Shown: positions 14,701-23,074 of the stretch, piece after piece
Numbering within the stretch: the stretch's first letter is position 1
How the letters are laid out: each line of letters starts with the position of its first letter
Virus record (IMG/VR): IMGVR_UViG_3300012984_000007
Location: 1 to 30,987 of that record
Strand: one strand, 5' to 3'
From: a virus
DNA: 30,987 nt
Program-made: the position numbers and the translations under genes
The notes under the pieces: model-generated
Told to the model about the DNA's origin: nothing
Database searches by the model: none
What the model saw: only the letters and a program-made list of their open reading frames with translations

Positions 14701-16585
14701 CACAACTTTCACAGCAACTCAACAATACCCAACTACAGGGATCACCAATGCCAATGCTATCAAGCAAAGTCACATTGGGTTCAACTACAGTGATTCAACT
14801 CTAACTAGAGGGTCTTCATCAATCACTGAGTTCTTGGTACCTCAGACTCAATCAACTCCAACAAGCTTCTACAGCTTCTTCCAAAGCAACACAAACACCA
14901 CTGTTCTTGGTTTTGGTAAGTTAACTAACAGCTTTGGAGTTGTACCAGATGTTCCATTTGAGATCAGAACCATCTGGACTGGTACTGACTTGGCTGGTGC
15001 TAACCAAGCTACCCTTAGCGTTGCGGTACTTGATGGTAACCCAACAGATGCAATGGGTACTCTTTTGACAAATGTCGGTACATTTGATGACTCTTACACT
15101 CCTCAAGTTAACAGTGGTAGAAGAACTCTTTATAAAGACTCCACTGATGGTTCTTGGTACATCGTTGTTCTATCTAGAACCCCATCAGCACCAATCCAAC
15201 AAGAGAGCACGTATCTTTACAAGATCAACACCATTAGCTTGTTGAACCTTTACAATAGCCAAACTCGCCAAGTAGGAATCGGAAGCTCAGACTGGAATGG
15301 TAGAATGTTATTCACTAGCTCTGCAACTCCAGTAACAGGAACCTCAGAAGCTGTTACTCTTTTCCAAGGTGCCTTCTCAAACGGTATTGATTCTGGTGTC
15401 AAGATCATCGACATCCCAAGTGCAACTTCTGGTAACATCAGTGTTCTAGGTGCACGAGTTCCAGGCTTCAGAAACTCTATCAACAGTCAGTTCTTCGTTA
15501 ATACTTATGTGTCTCCTCCTGCTGTTGCACCGGCCACCATTAACGTTTCTAACCCAGCTTACTTGTTCAGCACTCTAAATGACGGTTCTAAGTTTGTTGT
15601 CTCTAGTCAACAAGGAACCTTCTACACTCAACAGACAAGAGTTCCAATCGCCATTGGAGGGGTTTACTTTCTAGACATCGTTAACTTGACCAATCAAACT
15701 TGGTTGCTTGAGAATGGTTATGAAGGTTACTTGGTAGGTAACAGTTTCATCGGAAGTTACCTAGGCTTCCAGTTGCTAGGTCAAACTTACCTCTTTGATG
15801 GTGAGTGGATCTACATAACTCAACAAGACACCTCAGGGTTCTTTAGTATCCCAACCATCATTGCTCCAGCTTCTGGAATGCAGTACATCGCCTCCGCTGA
15901 AACCTTGGTTTACTTTAGATCTGGTTTTGACAACAGCTTGTACGTCTTCAATGGTGAAAGAAGCCTTCAAAAGAACCAACGATTCACAGCTATGGAACCC
16001 ATCATTGACGGTCAATACTCTGTCAGAGATAAGACTTTAGTTCTTCAAACTGAGAACACCTTGATCTTTGTTAGAGATAACTCAACAGAGAATGGTATCA
16101 TCACCACAAAGAATGACAAGAAGGCAACTCAATCTGGTCTTAGACTTTACAACACAAGTAAAGGACTTATCGTTGGTAATAACACTGGACAGTGGCAGTA
16201 CACCCTTGATTCTCTAGATGATACCTCAACAGTTGTTCCATTGAAGTACAGCACCGCTTACTACGGTTTGACCACTAACAAGAAGAGTTATCTCAAGAGC
16301 TACATCTTGACCTTGTACAGCTCAACTCAACAAGCTCTAACACTTAAGGTCACTCACAATGCCTTTGACCAAGATCATCCTTACGAACAGACCGCATATT
16401 ATAAGGTCTCTCCGTCTGACTATAATGGTCAAGGATACACAAGAGTTAGGCTTCAACCTAAGAGCATGAACAACCTAGCTAACCAACTCACCATTGAGTG
16501 TGATGATGAAGTTCTTCTCTTGAACCTCACAGCTATCTATGAAGAGAAAGAGAACGCAGTCATCAAACCTAAACTAAGCAGATAA
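11732..16585 (+). CDS. Giant tail hub/nozzle protein with nested beta-propellers, 1617 aa
   Basis: It starts with GTG immediately after the adaptor stop, with GGGGAG at 11718-11723 as ribosome binding site. The ends of the protein resemble podovirus nozzle or packaged-DNA stabilisation proteins of the P22 gp10 / T7 gp12 kind. These are the N-terminus GIERLGGVKNLWETEVLNP and the C-terminus LDSLDDTSTVVPLKYSTAYY ... TRVRLQPKSMNNLANQLTIE. Known members are 470-800 residues, so this one is about twice as long. The excess is residues ~200-880. Blades of the type SWDGxxWKNYDxxGxGTGP occur near residues 234, 286, 336, 404, 784 and 832. Six Asp-box repeats (TSPDGITWT) at ~465-700 interrupt them. It forms the tail tip and may bind surface glycans. 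Confidence 0.8.
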   Translation: MPNTPDALEINLKASLNVDTVNEDVFSFGDNTAPSNDNTGIERLGGVKNLWETEVLNPTNSYAFETQNGQTMLIEPTSDPNINNLVVDGNSVANISAWGIERRVRITNVDDPMVCVGDTYITCQLNVNVVTISEFDFDNNLLSSRTVTFTNLLPYVSFITSINFVRYQSPHYADSQEFLLRLGGQTIILKESTPNQPIVPTFASSTMLGTGNAINASVVYNGFLVVAGANGRVASFDGFNWKNYDGSGSGTGPFNGGTVVNNQTIQCMIVWNGFLVVAGAGGLLGSWDGSAWKNYDASGIGTGPSDNATLIGAVTIFAMTIWSGFLIVGGGSGRMGSMSNVSTKFVYTTTQTTLMAGRNIPAPTSNATLIGSNTITALAVYTAVNTPSSPGVLMVAGGGGLVASWDGGWVNSSGTLSPATSASSWSLRTQGVTSSNQAGLWAYGNGIWLSAIQSSLNNPEFLTSTDGQTWTGRPLSVGVTFQCITFGGGLFVLAGNKSTADNQMVYTSPDGITWTLRNTTTTPTSSGWGSVGYGNGLYVLGARDNTQTTILTSPDAITWTSRSTPTSLNLGWSDITYGAGLYVVLTRAAGSGATNNVITSPDGITWTARTTPVAAGGTGNGWTHVTFGNGIFVATSLSGSSTAVVMTSTDGINWTARTGISSTGGLGRPDYVNGIWCSFFQNATSTNAVITSPDGITWTTQTTPAPGAGGWTGLTAGGTADGPGRFIVGSNGQGTQNSIIVSVPSTPFPIFNNATVTSTFTINAMYADSSIIVFCASSGLLGNYSSGAFHNYNSGLAFTNNQTAVGISDILSITKFGTTWVIGSGSTGRLASWDGTNWKNYDATGTGTGVSNNGTIVGASSITTLSVYNSQLWAGSAGGTANNMSSSGSFVPPYIIPAGGSVVYLLGGQSILGYPYTYRYENGLYILALVNNGLNTGYIIDETLHQATPLKVSYAMPQISNGKTRHILIETPRFDGANYYTVSTVGYTDFTTFTATQQYPTTGITNANAIKQSHIGFNYSDSTLTRGSSSITEFLVPQTQSTPTSFYSFFQSNTNTTVLGFGKLTNSFGVVPDVPFEIRTIWTGTDLAGANQATLSVAVLDGNPTDAMGTLLTNVGTFDDSYTPQVNSGRRTLYKDSTDGSWYIVVLSRTPSAPIQQESTYLYKINTISLLNLYNSQTRQVGIGSSDWNGRMLFTSSATPVTGTSEAVTLFQGAFSNGIDSGVKIIDIPSATSGNISVLGARVPGFRNSINSQFFVNTYVSPPAVAPATINVSNPAYLFSTLNDGSKFVVSSQQGTFYTQQTRVPIAIGGVYFLDIVNLTNQTWLLENGYEGYLVGNSFIGSYLGFQLLGQTYLFDGEWIYITQQDTSGFFSIPTIIAPASGMQYIASAETLVYFRSGFDNSLYVFNGERSLQKNQRFTAMEPIIDGQYSVRDKTLVLQTENTLIFVRDNSTENGIITTKNDKKATQSGLRLYNTSKGLIVGNNTGQWQYTLDSLDDTSTVVPLKYSTAYYGLTTNKKSYLKSYILTLYSSTQQALTLKVTHNAFDQDHPYEQTAYYKVSPSDYNGQGYTRVRLQPKSMNNLANQLTIECDDEVLLLNLTAIYEEKENAVIKPKLSR
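13121..13840 (+). repeat. Six coding Asp-box repeats inside the nozzle gene
   Basis: A coding motif, T-S-[PT]-D-[GA]-x-[TN]-W-T, recurs near 13124, 13252, 13386, 13527, 13671 and 13803, spaced 43-48 codons. It is preserved partly at DNA level (CACCAGATGGTATCAC variants). This is the BNR/Asp-box pattern of sialidase-like six-bladed propellers. The repeats diverge at synonymous positions, so they are old protein repeats rather than recent DNA duplications. Confidence 0.85.
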
Positions 16586-16598
16586 GGAAACTACAACT

Positions 16599-17672
16599 AT
16601 GGCAGGATTACTAGATAACATCGGACAGTTCATCTCAGGTTCTCACACTAATGAAGGTGTTGAAGCTGAGAAGGATCTTGGAAAGACTGGAGAACAGGTC
16701 GTTCAACAGGGCCAAGGTCTCATTGGACAAGGTACCAATCAACTTCAGAAACAAACTAACACAGCTAACAAACTCGCTGGCTCAGAGAATGAAGCCTATC
16801 AGGAGTCTGTTGGTGCAAACGCTGGTGATACCCTTAAGAAAGGAATCGCTGCATCAGAACCCATCGCTCAACAAGCTGCAGAAGAACAAGCTTCAGGTGT
16901 AGCTAAGACTCAACTAGAAGCTTCAAGGACTGCTGGGTTAAACAAAGGTGAAGCTGCACTTCATGCTGGTCAAGCTGGTGGAAATGCTTACACCTCTACT
17001 TATGCTCCAGCTCTTCAGAATGAACAGAGTCAATACAACACCCTAGCACTTCAAAGAGGACAACAGGCACTTCAAGAACAAGGTCTTGGATTGACTGGTG
17101 CCGGTAAGATCGCTGAGACTGGTGTGTCTGAACTTAACCCAGGTCTTGGTGCACAATCAACTGCTGCTCAAGCTCAGATTGATCAAGGCAATAGAGAACA
17201 AGCTGCTGGAGGTGGTCTATTAGGTGGTGCTATTTCAGGCATCTCAAGTCTACTCTCTGACGTAAGACTCAAGACCAACATCACTCCATCTGGTTCAGTT
17301 GAAGATCTCATGACAAAGTTCAAGTCTCCTAAGACAGTTTCTAATGTCGATGTACTTCTAGCTAAGTACAAAGATAGTTCAGACCCAATCAAGAAGCTTG
17401 CAGCTAATGTCACCCCAGTTGATTTCAACTATAAACCTGGGATTGGTGAAGATCCTAACAAACAAAGAGTTGGAGTTCTTGCACAAGATCTTGAGAAGAC
17501 CGATGCTAAGGACAATGTTGTTGTAGCACCTGATGGAACTAAGACCATCGATGTTCCACAACAGACTGGAACCAACACCAACTGGATCGTTCAACTTGCA
17601 CAGAAATCTGTTGAACAAGAAAGCATGATCAAGGACCTACAGGCTCAACTCTCGAAACTTCAAGGGAAGTAA
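16599..17672 (+). CDS. Ejection-type protein with C-terminal S74 autochaperone domain, 357 aa
   Basis: Residues 1-215 are Gln/Ala/Gly-rich and helical (GNAYTSTYAPALQNEQSQYN), like small podovirus internal or ejection proteins. From residue 220 the sequence SDVRLKTNI opens an S74 intramolecular chaperone domain, followed by DFNYKPG, RVGVLAQDLEKTD and NWIVQLAQKSVEQESMIKDL (the usual C-terminal helix). In S74 proteins, cleavage falls between Ser and Asp, helped by a Lys five residues on. Here S220, D221 and K225 fit exactly, so self-release of ~137 residues is predicted. S74 domains normally end trimeric fibres or spikes, and this N-terminus does not look like a fibre. Ribosome binding site AAGGAA. 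Confidence 0.8.
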   Translation: MAGLLDNIGQFISGSHTNEGVEAEKDLGKTGEQVVQQGQGLIGQGTNQLQKQTNTANKLAGSENEAYQESVGANAGDTLKKGIAASEPIAQQAAEEQASGVAKTQLEASRTAGLNKGEAALHAGQAGGNAYTSTYAPALQNEQSQYNTLALQRGQQALQEQGLGLTGAGKIAETGVSELNPGLGAQSTAAQAQIDQGNREQAAGGGLLGGAISGISSLLSDVRLKTNITPSGSVEDLMTKFKSPKTVSNVDVLLAKYKDSSDPIKKLAANVTPVDFNYKPGIGEDPNKQRVGVLAQDLEKTDAKDNVVVAPDGTKTIDVPQQTGTNTNWIVQLAQKSVEQESMIKDLQAQLSKLQGK

Positions 17673-17730
17673 TATATTACACGAGTTTGTAATACACGAT
17701 TCACCCTTCTAACTATGTAATACAAGGAAC
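17671..17730 (+). promoter_or_regulatory. Two palindromic operator-like sites plus CTAACTA leader
   Basis: AATATATTACACG (17671-17683) and TTTGTAATACACG (17686-17698) lie 15 bases apart, right at the end of the S74 gene. CTAACTA (17709-17715) and a partial third copy (TATGTAATACAAG) follow, then the AAGGAA site for the next gene. The arrangement parallels 392-470 and 10286-10330 and suggests a regulated start of the downstream ejection-protein block. Confidence 0.5.
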
Positions 17731-17738
17731 GCTAAAAC

Positions 17739-18752
17739 ATGGCTCAGACTCCACAGACTTCATCCCCAACTTCTTCTTATGGTTCTGTTAAACCAGTTGC
17801 TGCAGCTGTTCAACAAACTGACTTCAACCCTTTCATGTCTGCTGATGATAAACTAAAGCAAGCTGCTTTAGCTGCTTCATCTCCTAAGCCAGTTCCTGGG
17901 TCCGATGCAGATTCTCAATCTTCACTCACAGCTCTTCAAGCTCCTCCTACCGCTGGAGGTACTTACGGTTATGGTACAGGATTGAATCGAACCACGTTAG
18001 ATCCCAATGCTCCAAAGATCCAGAACTTCCCAAGCTTTGCCGAGTGGCAACAGGCCTTGAGAAACTATCAAGCTGGGATGGCGGCTTCCGCTGGTGCCTT
18101 CAGAGGACCTCCTGTGGCTACTCCTCCTGTCGTGGTAGCTGCAAAGCCATCTCCTGCCCCAAGTGTAACCAAAACCGCACCATTAACGATTGAGACAAAA
18201 CCGATCCAAGAGGTCAACACCAAAGGTCCAGAACCGATCATCACTCAGACAGAGTCTCCAACTGAGACACCTCAGGGACCAGAACTACCTCCTTCACCAC
18301 AAGATCCTTCCTTTTGGGACAAGATCGGAAAGATCGCTAAGGACACAGGAAAGGGCATCACAGATGTTCTAGGAACTGCTCTTGCTGGTTACAACGCAGG
18401 ACTGACTGGTAAAACACTTGATTTTAACACCACAGTTCAAGGTATGGAGAAGCAACAAGCTAACCAAGAGAAGCAACAGGCTTCTAGTTATCTTCAACAG
18501 TTTAAGGTTCTTGATGCTCAACAATCCTTTCAAAACAAACAAGCTCAACTTGATAGAGATCATGACACTGCTATTCAGAACGCCAAGACTCAAGAAGAGA
18601 AAGATGCTGCCAACAAAGCTTATGCTCAACAGTCTAAGGAGAATGCTTTGAATAGAGAGAATGCTATTCAACAAACTCTCATCTCTGCTGGTAAGACTCA
18701 AAACGTTCTACCTAACTCTGGAACCAAACAAGATCCGGCAGGCATTAGATAA
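17739..18752 (+). CDS. Putative internal virion/ejection protein, 337 aa
   Basis: Residues ~1-190 are low-complexity, rich in Pro, Ser, Thr and Ala (PPVVVAAKPSPAPSVTKTAP), hence probably disordered. Residues ~195-225 contain a Gly/Lys helix (FWDKIGKIAKDTGKGITDVL), possibly amphipathic. Residues ~235-325 are a long Gln-rich charged helix (KQQANQEKQQASSYLQQFKV ... KAYAQQSKENALNRENAIQQ). Such an extended, helical protein after the nozzle gene fits the ejection proteins that leave the podovirus head with the DNA. No exact family recognised. The leader has CTAACTA and AAGGAA. Its stop overlaps the next start (TAATG). Confidence 0.6.
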   Translation: MAQTPQTSSPTSSYGSVKPVAAAVQQTDFNPFMSADDKLKQAALAASSPKPVPGSDADSQSSLTALQAPPTAGGTYGYGTGLNRTTLDPNAPKIQNFPSFAEWQQALRNYQAGMAASAGAFRGPPVATPPVVVAAKPSPAPSVTKTAPLTIETKPIQEVNTKGPEPIITQTESPTETPQGPELPPSPQDPSFWDKIGKIAKDTGKGITDVLGTALAGYNAGLTGKTLDFNTTVQGMEKQQANQEKQQASSYLQQFKVLDAQQSFQNKQAQLDRDHDTAIQNAKTQEEKDAANKAYAQQSKENALNRENAIQQTLISAGKTQNVLPNSGTKQDPAGIR

Positions 18753-21085
18753 TGACACTAGAACAACAAAAAGCTCTGTTAGTTGGAGCTAACAATCCAC
18801 CTGATCAAGTTACTCTTGCTACTCCGATTGATACCTCTAATCTATCAGCTTTAACCCCAATGCCTGGTCCTACACCAGGTCCTGCTCCATCTCCAGGTCC
18901 TACACCTTCCGGTGTAGTGGTCACAACTCCTCCATCTCCTGTTCAAGACAATGATCTTTGGGGTAACCTTGGAGCTGGTGGTTATAGTGCTTTGAATGAA
19001 GCAACTCTAGGACTCCCTGAGCTCATTGTTAAAGCTGCTAACACAGATGCCTACAAGAAACTTAAGGAGTTTCAAGCTAAGCATCAACTAGCATCAGACA
19101 TTGGGTCTGGTGTTGGTCTTGTTGGTTCTGCTTTCATCCCAGGTGGTGCCATCCTTAAGGGAGTTGGACTAGCTGGTAAAGTACTTGGTGCTGGTAAACT
19201 TGGAGCAGATCTTCTAGTTAAAGCTGGAGAGAAGCTTGCTGCACCTGCCACTGGTTTTGTAGGTAATGCTCTTAAGATCGGTGGTCAAGCTGCTGAACAA
19301 GGTGCTGTCAGAGTTGCTACTGGAAATGAAACACCATTAGAAGCCGCTGAACAAACAGGCATCGGTGCTTTGACTGGTGGTGTTCTAGGTAAGATCGCTC
19401 AGAAACTACCTGCTTCTGGTGCCTTAACTGGAGATGCTGCAAAGGACGCAGCTGGAATAGCTCAAGCTCCTGGTGAATCTCTAGGTACCTTCGGAGTTAA
19501 CGAACTCAAAGAAGGCGTGAACAAACTCAGACTCAACTCTCTTCTTGGTGGAGAAGGAAACACTCGTGCACTTAGATCGGCTATCAATGCTTATGGTTTG
19601 AAGTCACCAATCTCTAAGGTCAAGAACGTTCCAGATTATCTACAAGATGTTGTTGACTTTGCTGATGCTAATGGCATCCAAGGTAAGCGTGGTTTTGATG
19701 CTGCTCTAAAGCAGAATGGAAAGAACTGGAATGCCATCGATGATGCCTTTCAGAAGAACGCTCCTGAGACTTGGAACTCTGATCTCATCAATCACTTAAC
19801 TAATGATCCTGATGTCGTCGAGTCTGTTGTTAACTCTGGACAGAAGTCCACGCAAGATCTTGCTGATGAGGTAGCTAAGACTCTAGCTAGCCCTAACGCA
19901 GACATCATGGCTCTTCGTAACAAACTTGGAAACATCGTTAAAGGTGGAATAACAAGTCCTGATCCTGCCATCAATGCAAGAGCTCAAGCCGCTGGTAAGA
20001 TCAAGAGCTCACTTTACGACTTCATCGCTGATAACTCTCAACTAGATCCTGACTTCATCAACTCAACAAAACACACCTACAAAGTTCTTCAACCTTGGAT
20101 TCAATCTGAAGCAAGAGACGTTGTTAGTTTGAAGGGTGTTTTTGGTTCAGGTTCTCCTACCGAAGAGAAGGAATCTATTCGAGATCTTCTTGCTAGAGGA
20201 GCAGCAGGAGCAGGCACGGGTGCTGCAGCTTCTGGTGGATTAGACGTTGCACAAGGTCAAGACTTTGATCCTGGTAAAGCCTTGCTTGCAGCAGGTGCAG
20301 GTTCTGTTCTTGGTGGTGCCGCTCCTAAGATCCTTGCTGGACTTGCTAACATTGTTCCTAACCAACTTGCTAAAGGTGCTTCTGCTGTTCTTCGTTCTAA
20401 CCCAGAACTTGCTGAACAAGCAGGTGCTGCATCTGAAGCTATTGGAAAAGGTCTCACTGTTGGTGGAGGCCCTGCTGCTGCTATTGCTGCAAGACTTCCT
20501 CAAGCATTAAGTCCTGGACAACTACCTAATCAAGCAACTCCTCAGATTAATCCTGACACCAAAGAACCTCTACCAGACTCAACTGGAAACTACACTATCT
20601 CTGAACCTCTTAGAGCTAAGTTGAACGAGGTCTATCATGATTACTACAAAGACTTAACTCCTCAAGACTTCGTAGATAAGGTACTCTCTAAGACCAAGAA
20701 CTTCTCAGACCCTGAGATCTCTGCTAAGATCATCTATCCAAATGATGTTAAATCTCAAGAAGAGTATGTGAAGAACTTTAGTGACTACAACACAGTTAAG
20801 AAACTTAACATCTTCAACGATCAAGGAACTGGACCTGGAAAGGCCATCACTGGAAACGGTTTTGGACTTAGCTTCATCGCTGATCCAGAGTATCAAGCAC
20901 TTCGACAAGTGATGATCAACCAAGCCTCAGACCATGACATCTCTAAGAGAGAAGAAGCTGCTAAGAGAGTGGATAAAGATCTGTCTCTTGTTAGACAGTT
21001 TCCTTCACTTCTTCCTGAACTTCTTTCAAGTCCTAAGTACAATCTTCAAGGACAGAACCTTAAACAACTCGGAGTACTAACTTAA
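18752..21085 (+). CDS. Large putative ejection/internal virion protein, 777 aa
   Basis: After a proline-rich start (TPMPGPTPGPAPSPGPTPSG) the protein alternates helices with Gly/Ala-rich segments. Those near residues 110-165 (ASDIGSGVGLVGSAFIPGGA) and 485-540 (GAAGAGTGAAASG, AGAGSVLGGAAPKIL) resemble glycine-zipper or membrane-active helices. The middle (residues ~250-460) is a regular helical domain. No transglycosylase or peptidase motif is visible to me. Size, composition and position match the largest ejection protein of podoviruses, which helps form the channel across the envelope. It overlaps the previous gene by one base and is followed by the small gene at 21087. Confidence 0.65.
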   Translation: MTLEQQKALLVGANNPPDQVTLATPIDTSNLSALTPMPGPTPGPAPSPGPTPSGVVVTTPPSPVQDNDLWGNLGAGGYSALNEATLGLPELIVKAANTDAYKKLKEFQAKHQLASDIGSGVGLVGSAFIPGGAILKGVGLAGKVLGAGKLGADLLVKAGEKLAAPATGFVGNALKIGGQAAEQGAVRVATGNETPLEAAEQTGIGALTGGVLGKIAQKLPASGALTGDAAKDAAGIAQAPGESLGTFGVNELKEGVNKLRLNSLLGGEGNTRALRSAINAYGLKSPISKVKNVPDYLQDVVDFADANGIQGKRGFDAALKQNGKNWNAIDDAFQKNAPETWNSDLINHLTNDPDVVESVVNSGQKSTQDLADEVAKTLASPNADIMALRNKLGNIVKGGITSPDPAINARAQAAGKIKSSLYDFIADNSQLDPDFINSTKHTYKVLQPWIQSEARDVVSLKGVFGSGSPTEEKESIRDLLARGAAGAGTGAAASGGLDVAQGQDFDPGKALLAAGAGSVLGGAAPKILAGLANIVPNQLAKGASAVLRSNPELAEQAGAASEAIGKGLTVGGGPAAAIAARLPQALSPGQLPNQATPQINPDTKEPLPDSTGNYTISEPLRAKLNEVYHDYYKDLTPQDFVDKVLSKTKNFSDPEISAKIIYPNDVKSQEEYVKNFSDYNTVKKLNIFNDQGTGPGKAITGNGFGLSFIADPEYQALRQVMINQASDHDISKREEAAKRVDKDLSLVRQFPSLLPELLSSPKYNLQGQNLKQLGVLT

Positions 21086-21086
21086 C

Positions 21087-21458
21087 ATGAATGATCTCAC
21101 ACAACAAGCTACTACTCCAGTTGATGCTAGTGCATTGAAGAACAGACTCTTGTCTGTGTTCACTGCTTCTAAACCAAAGCCAACTCAAGCTGAACTTGCA
21201 CCTCCTTCAAAACCTGTTGCAACACCACCTCCTACTGTTAATGCTAACACCATGGGAAACGTCCAAGCTTTAGTTTGGAAAGATGGTAAAGCTCCACCTC
21301 CACCTGAGAACCCAGATGCACCTGGTGCACAATCTACTCTACCTAATCCTGGTGATACTCCAGGCACTCCTCCAGTTAAGTCTCCTAATCTCAACACTCT
21401 TGAGAACAAAGGAACTGCTGGAACCTTGGTGAACCCTAAAGGATGGGCTGGTCTTTAA
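21087..21458 (+). CDS. Proline-rich hypothetical protein, 123 aa
   Basis: The start lies one base after the previous stop. Apart from a short helix (DASALKNRLLSVFTASKPKP) it is low-complexity with Pro/Thr/Ala tracts (KPVATPPPTVNANT, APPPPENPDAPGAQ). It shares this style with the N-termini of the two preceding genes. It is probably disordered, perhaps a linker, accessory ejection or anchoring protein. Function unknown. Its stop codon overlaps the ATG I favour for the fibre gene. Confidence 0.6.
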   Translation: MNDLTQQATTPVDASALKNRLLSVFTASKPKPTQAELAPPSKPVATPPPTVNANTMGNVQALVWKDGKAPPPPENPDAPGAQSTLPNPGDTPGTPPVKSPNLNTLENKGTAGTLVNPKGWAGL

Positions 21459-22348
21459 TGGCAGGAGCTAGTCTAAAATATCCATCTACTTCTCTTGTTG
21501 CCAGTGCTGACAACTTAACTTCTACTTCAGTCAATAAAAGTGTTCTAGATCTTTTGAAGAAGCTTAATGAAACCAACACTAGAATAGATGATCTTTCTCC
21601 TGGAACAACTACAGGTATCTATGACTCTGGAACAACTAGTTCAGGAAACTGGATTCGTTATGTTGATGGTACCATGACATGTTGGGGTTCTATTACTGCT
21701 ACAAGTAAAGGAACCCCTGGTCAGTTTACAACTCTACTCCACTTTAATGTAGCAACAATAGCTTTTCCTCAAGTCTTCTTAACTCTTCCTACTGTAACTT
21801 CCAGCATCTTACAACCTTTTGGTAATGCTAATGATGCAGTAGGGGGATCAATCACCAACTTAACTACATCAGGATGTAACATCGGAGGGTACATTGGTGT
21901 TGATGCTTTCCAAACCTTAACTTGGATAGCTATGGGAAGATGGGCGAATGCCACTCAAGGTTCTCCAAACACTTACAATGTTGTTGGAAACACAGCAGTT
22001 GCAATCACTTGTAGATCAGGTCCTTTAACAGCTACTGTTAACGTTCCTATCCCTCTTGCCATTCTATCTCAAACAGGAAAAGGAACTTATAGTAGTGGAA
22101 CTTTTACTGTAGCAGTTGCTGGTACATATCTAATGAACATTCATGGAAGCAACTCAAGTAGTGGTGCTAACTCTTTTTGGACCTTTATCAATGGCGTAAA
22201 AACAAAACAGGTTGCATCATTCCCAGCTATAGGTTACTCAGTCTCTGGAGTAGAACTTGTTTATGCAAATGTTGGAGACACCTTAGCATTCATTTGTGAT
22301 GCAACACAAAACTTAGATAACTTAGGATCTGGTTTCAGTTTAATCTAA
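21458..22348 (+). CDS. Tail fibre / receptor-binding protein with C1q-like tip, 296 aa
   Basis: The N-terminal part has a short coiled coil (SVLDLLKKLNETNTRIDDLS), typical of trimeric fibres. It is followed by SSGNWIRYVDGTMTCWGSIT, a motif seen in the terminal domains of many phage fibres (G-x-W-I-R-x-x-D-G-T-M-x-C-W-G). The last ~125 residues (TATVNVPIPLAILSQTGKGT ... GTYLMNIHGSN ... VGDTLAFICD) match the jelly-roll pattern of C1q/TNF-like tips. It probably binds the host surface. I chose ATG 21458 because it overlaps the previous stop. An in-frame ATG at 21443 would add five residues. Confidence 0.8.
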   Translation: MAGASLKYPSTSLVASADNLTSTSVNKSVLDLLKKLNETNTRIDDLSPGTTTGIYDSGTTSSGNWIRYVDGTMTCWGSITATSKGTPGQFTTLLHFNVATIAFPQVFLTLPTVTSSILQPFGNANDAVGGSITNLTTSGCNIGGYIGVDAFQTLTWIAMGRWANATQGSPNTYNVVGNTAVAITCRSGPLTATVNVPIPLAILSQTGKGTYSSGTFTVAVAGTYLMNIHGSNSSSGANSFWTFINGVKTKQVASFPAIGYSVSGVELVYANVGDTLAFICDATQNLDNLGSGFSLI

Positions 22349-22381
22349 CCACAGCTAACTATACAAAAAGGAGAAACAGTA

Positions 22382-22633
22382 ATGTCAGCAATCGTCATGA
22401 ACCCTGATAACAACAGTATTGTTGGATGGGGTCTTAGAGCATCTAGGGTAGATGCACAAAATGAGATCGGTCTCATCAAGGTTCAAGTAAATGAACCAAC
22501 AGATTCAGATCCAGGTTTCTATTACATCGGGACCACTGATAGAGATTCTTACTCTATCATTGAAACTGATTACCCAGAAGACATCTTAACTGTCACGTAC
22601 AAGTACGTTGATGGTGCATTCGTACAGCAATAA
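22382..22633 (+). CDS. Small fibre-associated hypothetical protein, 83 aa
   Basis: The leader is strong: CTAACTA at 22355-22361, then AAAAAGGAGAAA. The product is beta-rich and acidic (NPDNNSIVGWGLRASRVDAQ, DPGFYYIGTTDRD, ILTVTYKYVDGAFVQQ) with no membrane segment. Placed right after the receptor-binding protein, it could be a fibre chaperone, fibre cap or a small virion protein. None of these can be proved from sequence. Confidence 0.7.
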   Translation: MSAIVMNPDNNSIVGWGLRASRVDAQNEIGLIKVQVNEPTDSDPGFYYIGTTDRDSYSIIETDYPEDILTVTYKYVDGAFVQQ

Positions 22634-22683
22634 ATGATCTCTAGTATTTTGATCCACTCTTACATCAAGGAAAAAACAACATC

Positions 22684-23061
22684 ATGAACGAGGAACATCA
22701 ATATATAAAGGAGATTCTGGAGACAAAGTTCGATGCATTTGCTGAGTTGTTAAAGTCAGAGCTCGGACATCTTAAGGAAGAGGTCAAGAAGATTGAACTT
22801 AACCTTGAGACTCATAGGTCTACTAGTGATGAGGAAACTGTGAAGATGGAACAATCTATTGTTCGAATCCATCTCAGGATCGACAGCTTAGAAGAGCGTC
22901 TCAAGAAAGCAGAAACACCAGCTAAACCAAATAGGTTAGAGCAGATCAAGACGGCAGCTATTAGTTGGGCCGTTCCAATCTTGATGATCTCAATAGTTTG
23001 GTTGATTGGTTCAGGCACCATTGAGAAGTTCATTGATTTCATACTTCACTTGAACAAATAA
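22684..23061 (+). CDS. Coiled-coil protein with C-terminal membrane segment, 125 aa
   Basis: Residues 1-80 form a heptad-rich, highly charged coiled coil (FAELLKSELGHLKEEVKKIE ... RIDSLEERLKKAE). After a short basic linker (KPNRLEQIKTA) comes one hydrophobic span, about residues 95-110 (ISWAVPILMISIVWLIGSG). This tail-anchored topology is like XhlA-type holin partners and some phage membrane-anchoring factors. It is the only clear membrane protein in the rightward late region besides the 37-aa one, so a lysis role is possible. Ribosome binding site AAGGAA, about 12 bases before the ATG. Confidence 0.7.
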   Translation: MNEEHQYIKEILETKFDAFAELLKSELGHLKEEVKKIELNLETHRSTSDEETVKMEQSIVRIHLRIDSLEERLKKAETPAKPNRLEQIKTAAISWAVPILMISIVWLIGSGTIEKFIDFILHLNK

Positions 23062-23074
23062 AAGGAAGATAACT

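Noticed and set aside
17671-17738. Intrinsic terminator after the S74 gene
   Set aside because: The symmetric elements here are 13-base palindromes without a GC-rich stem or T-run, better read as protein-binding sites.
22861-22885. tRNA-like T-loop sequence GTTCGAATCC
   Set aside because: It lies in frame inside the coiled-coil membrane-protein gene, and no acceptor, D or anticodon arms can be drawn around it.
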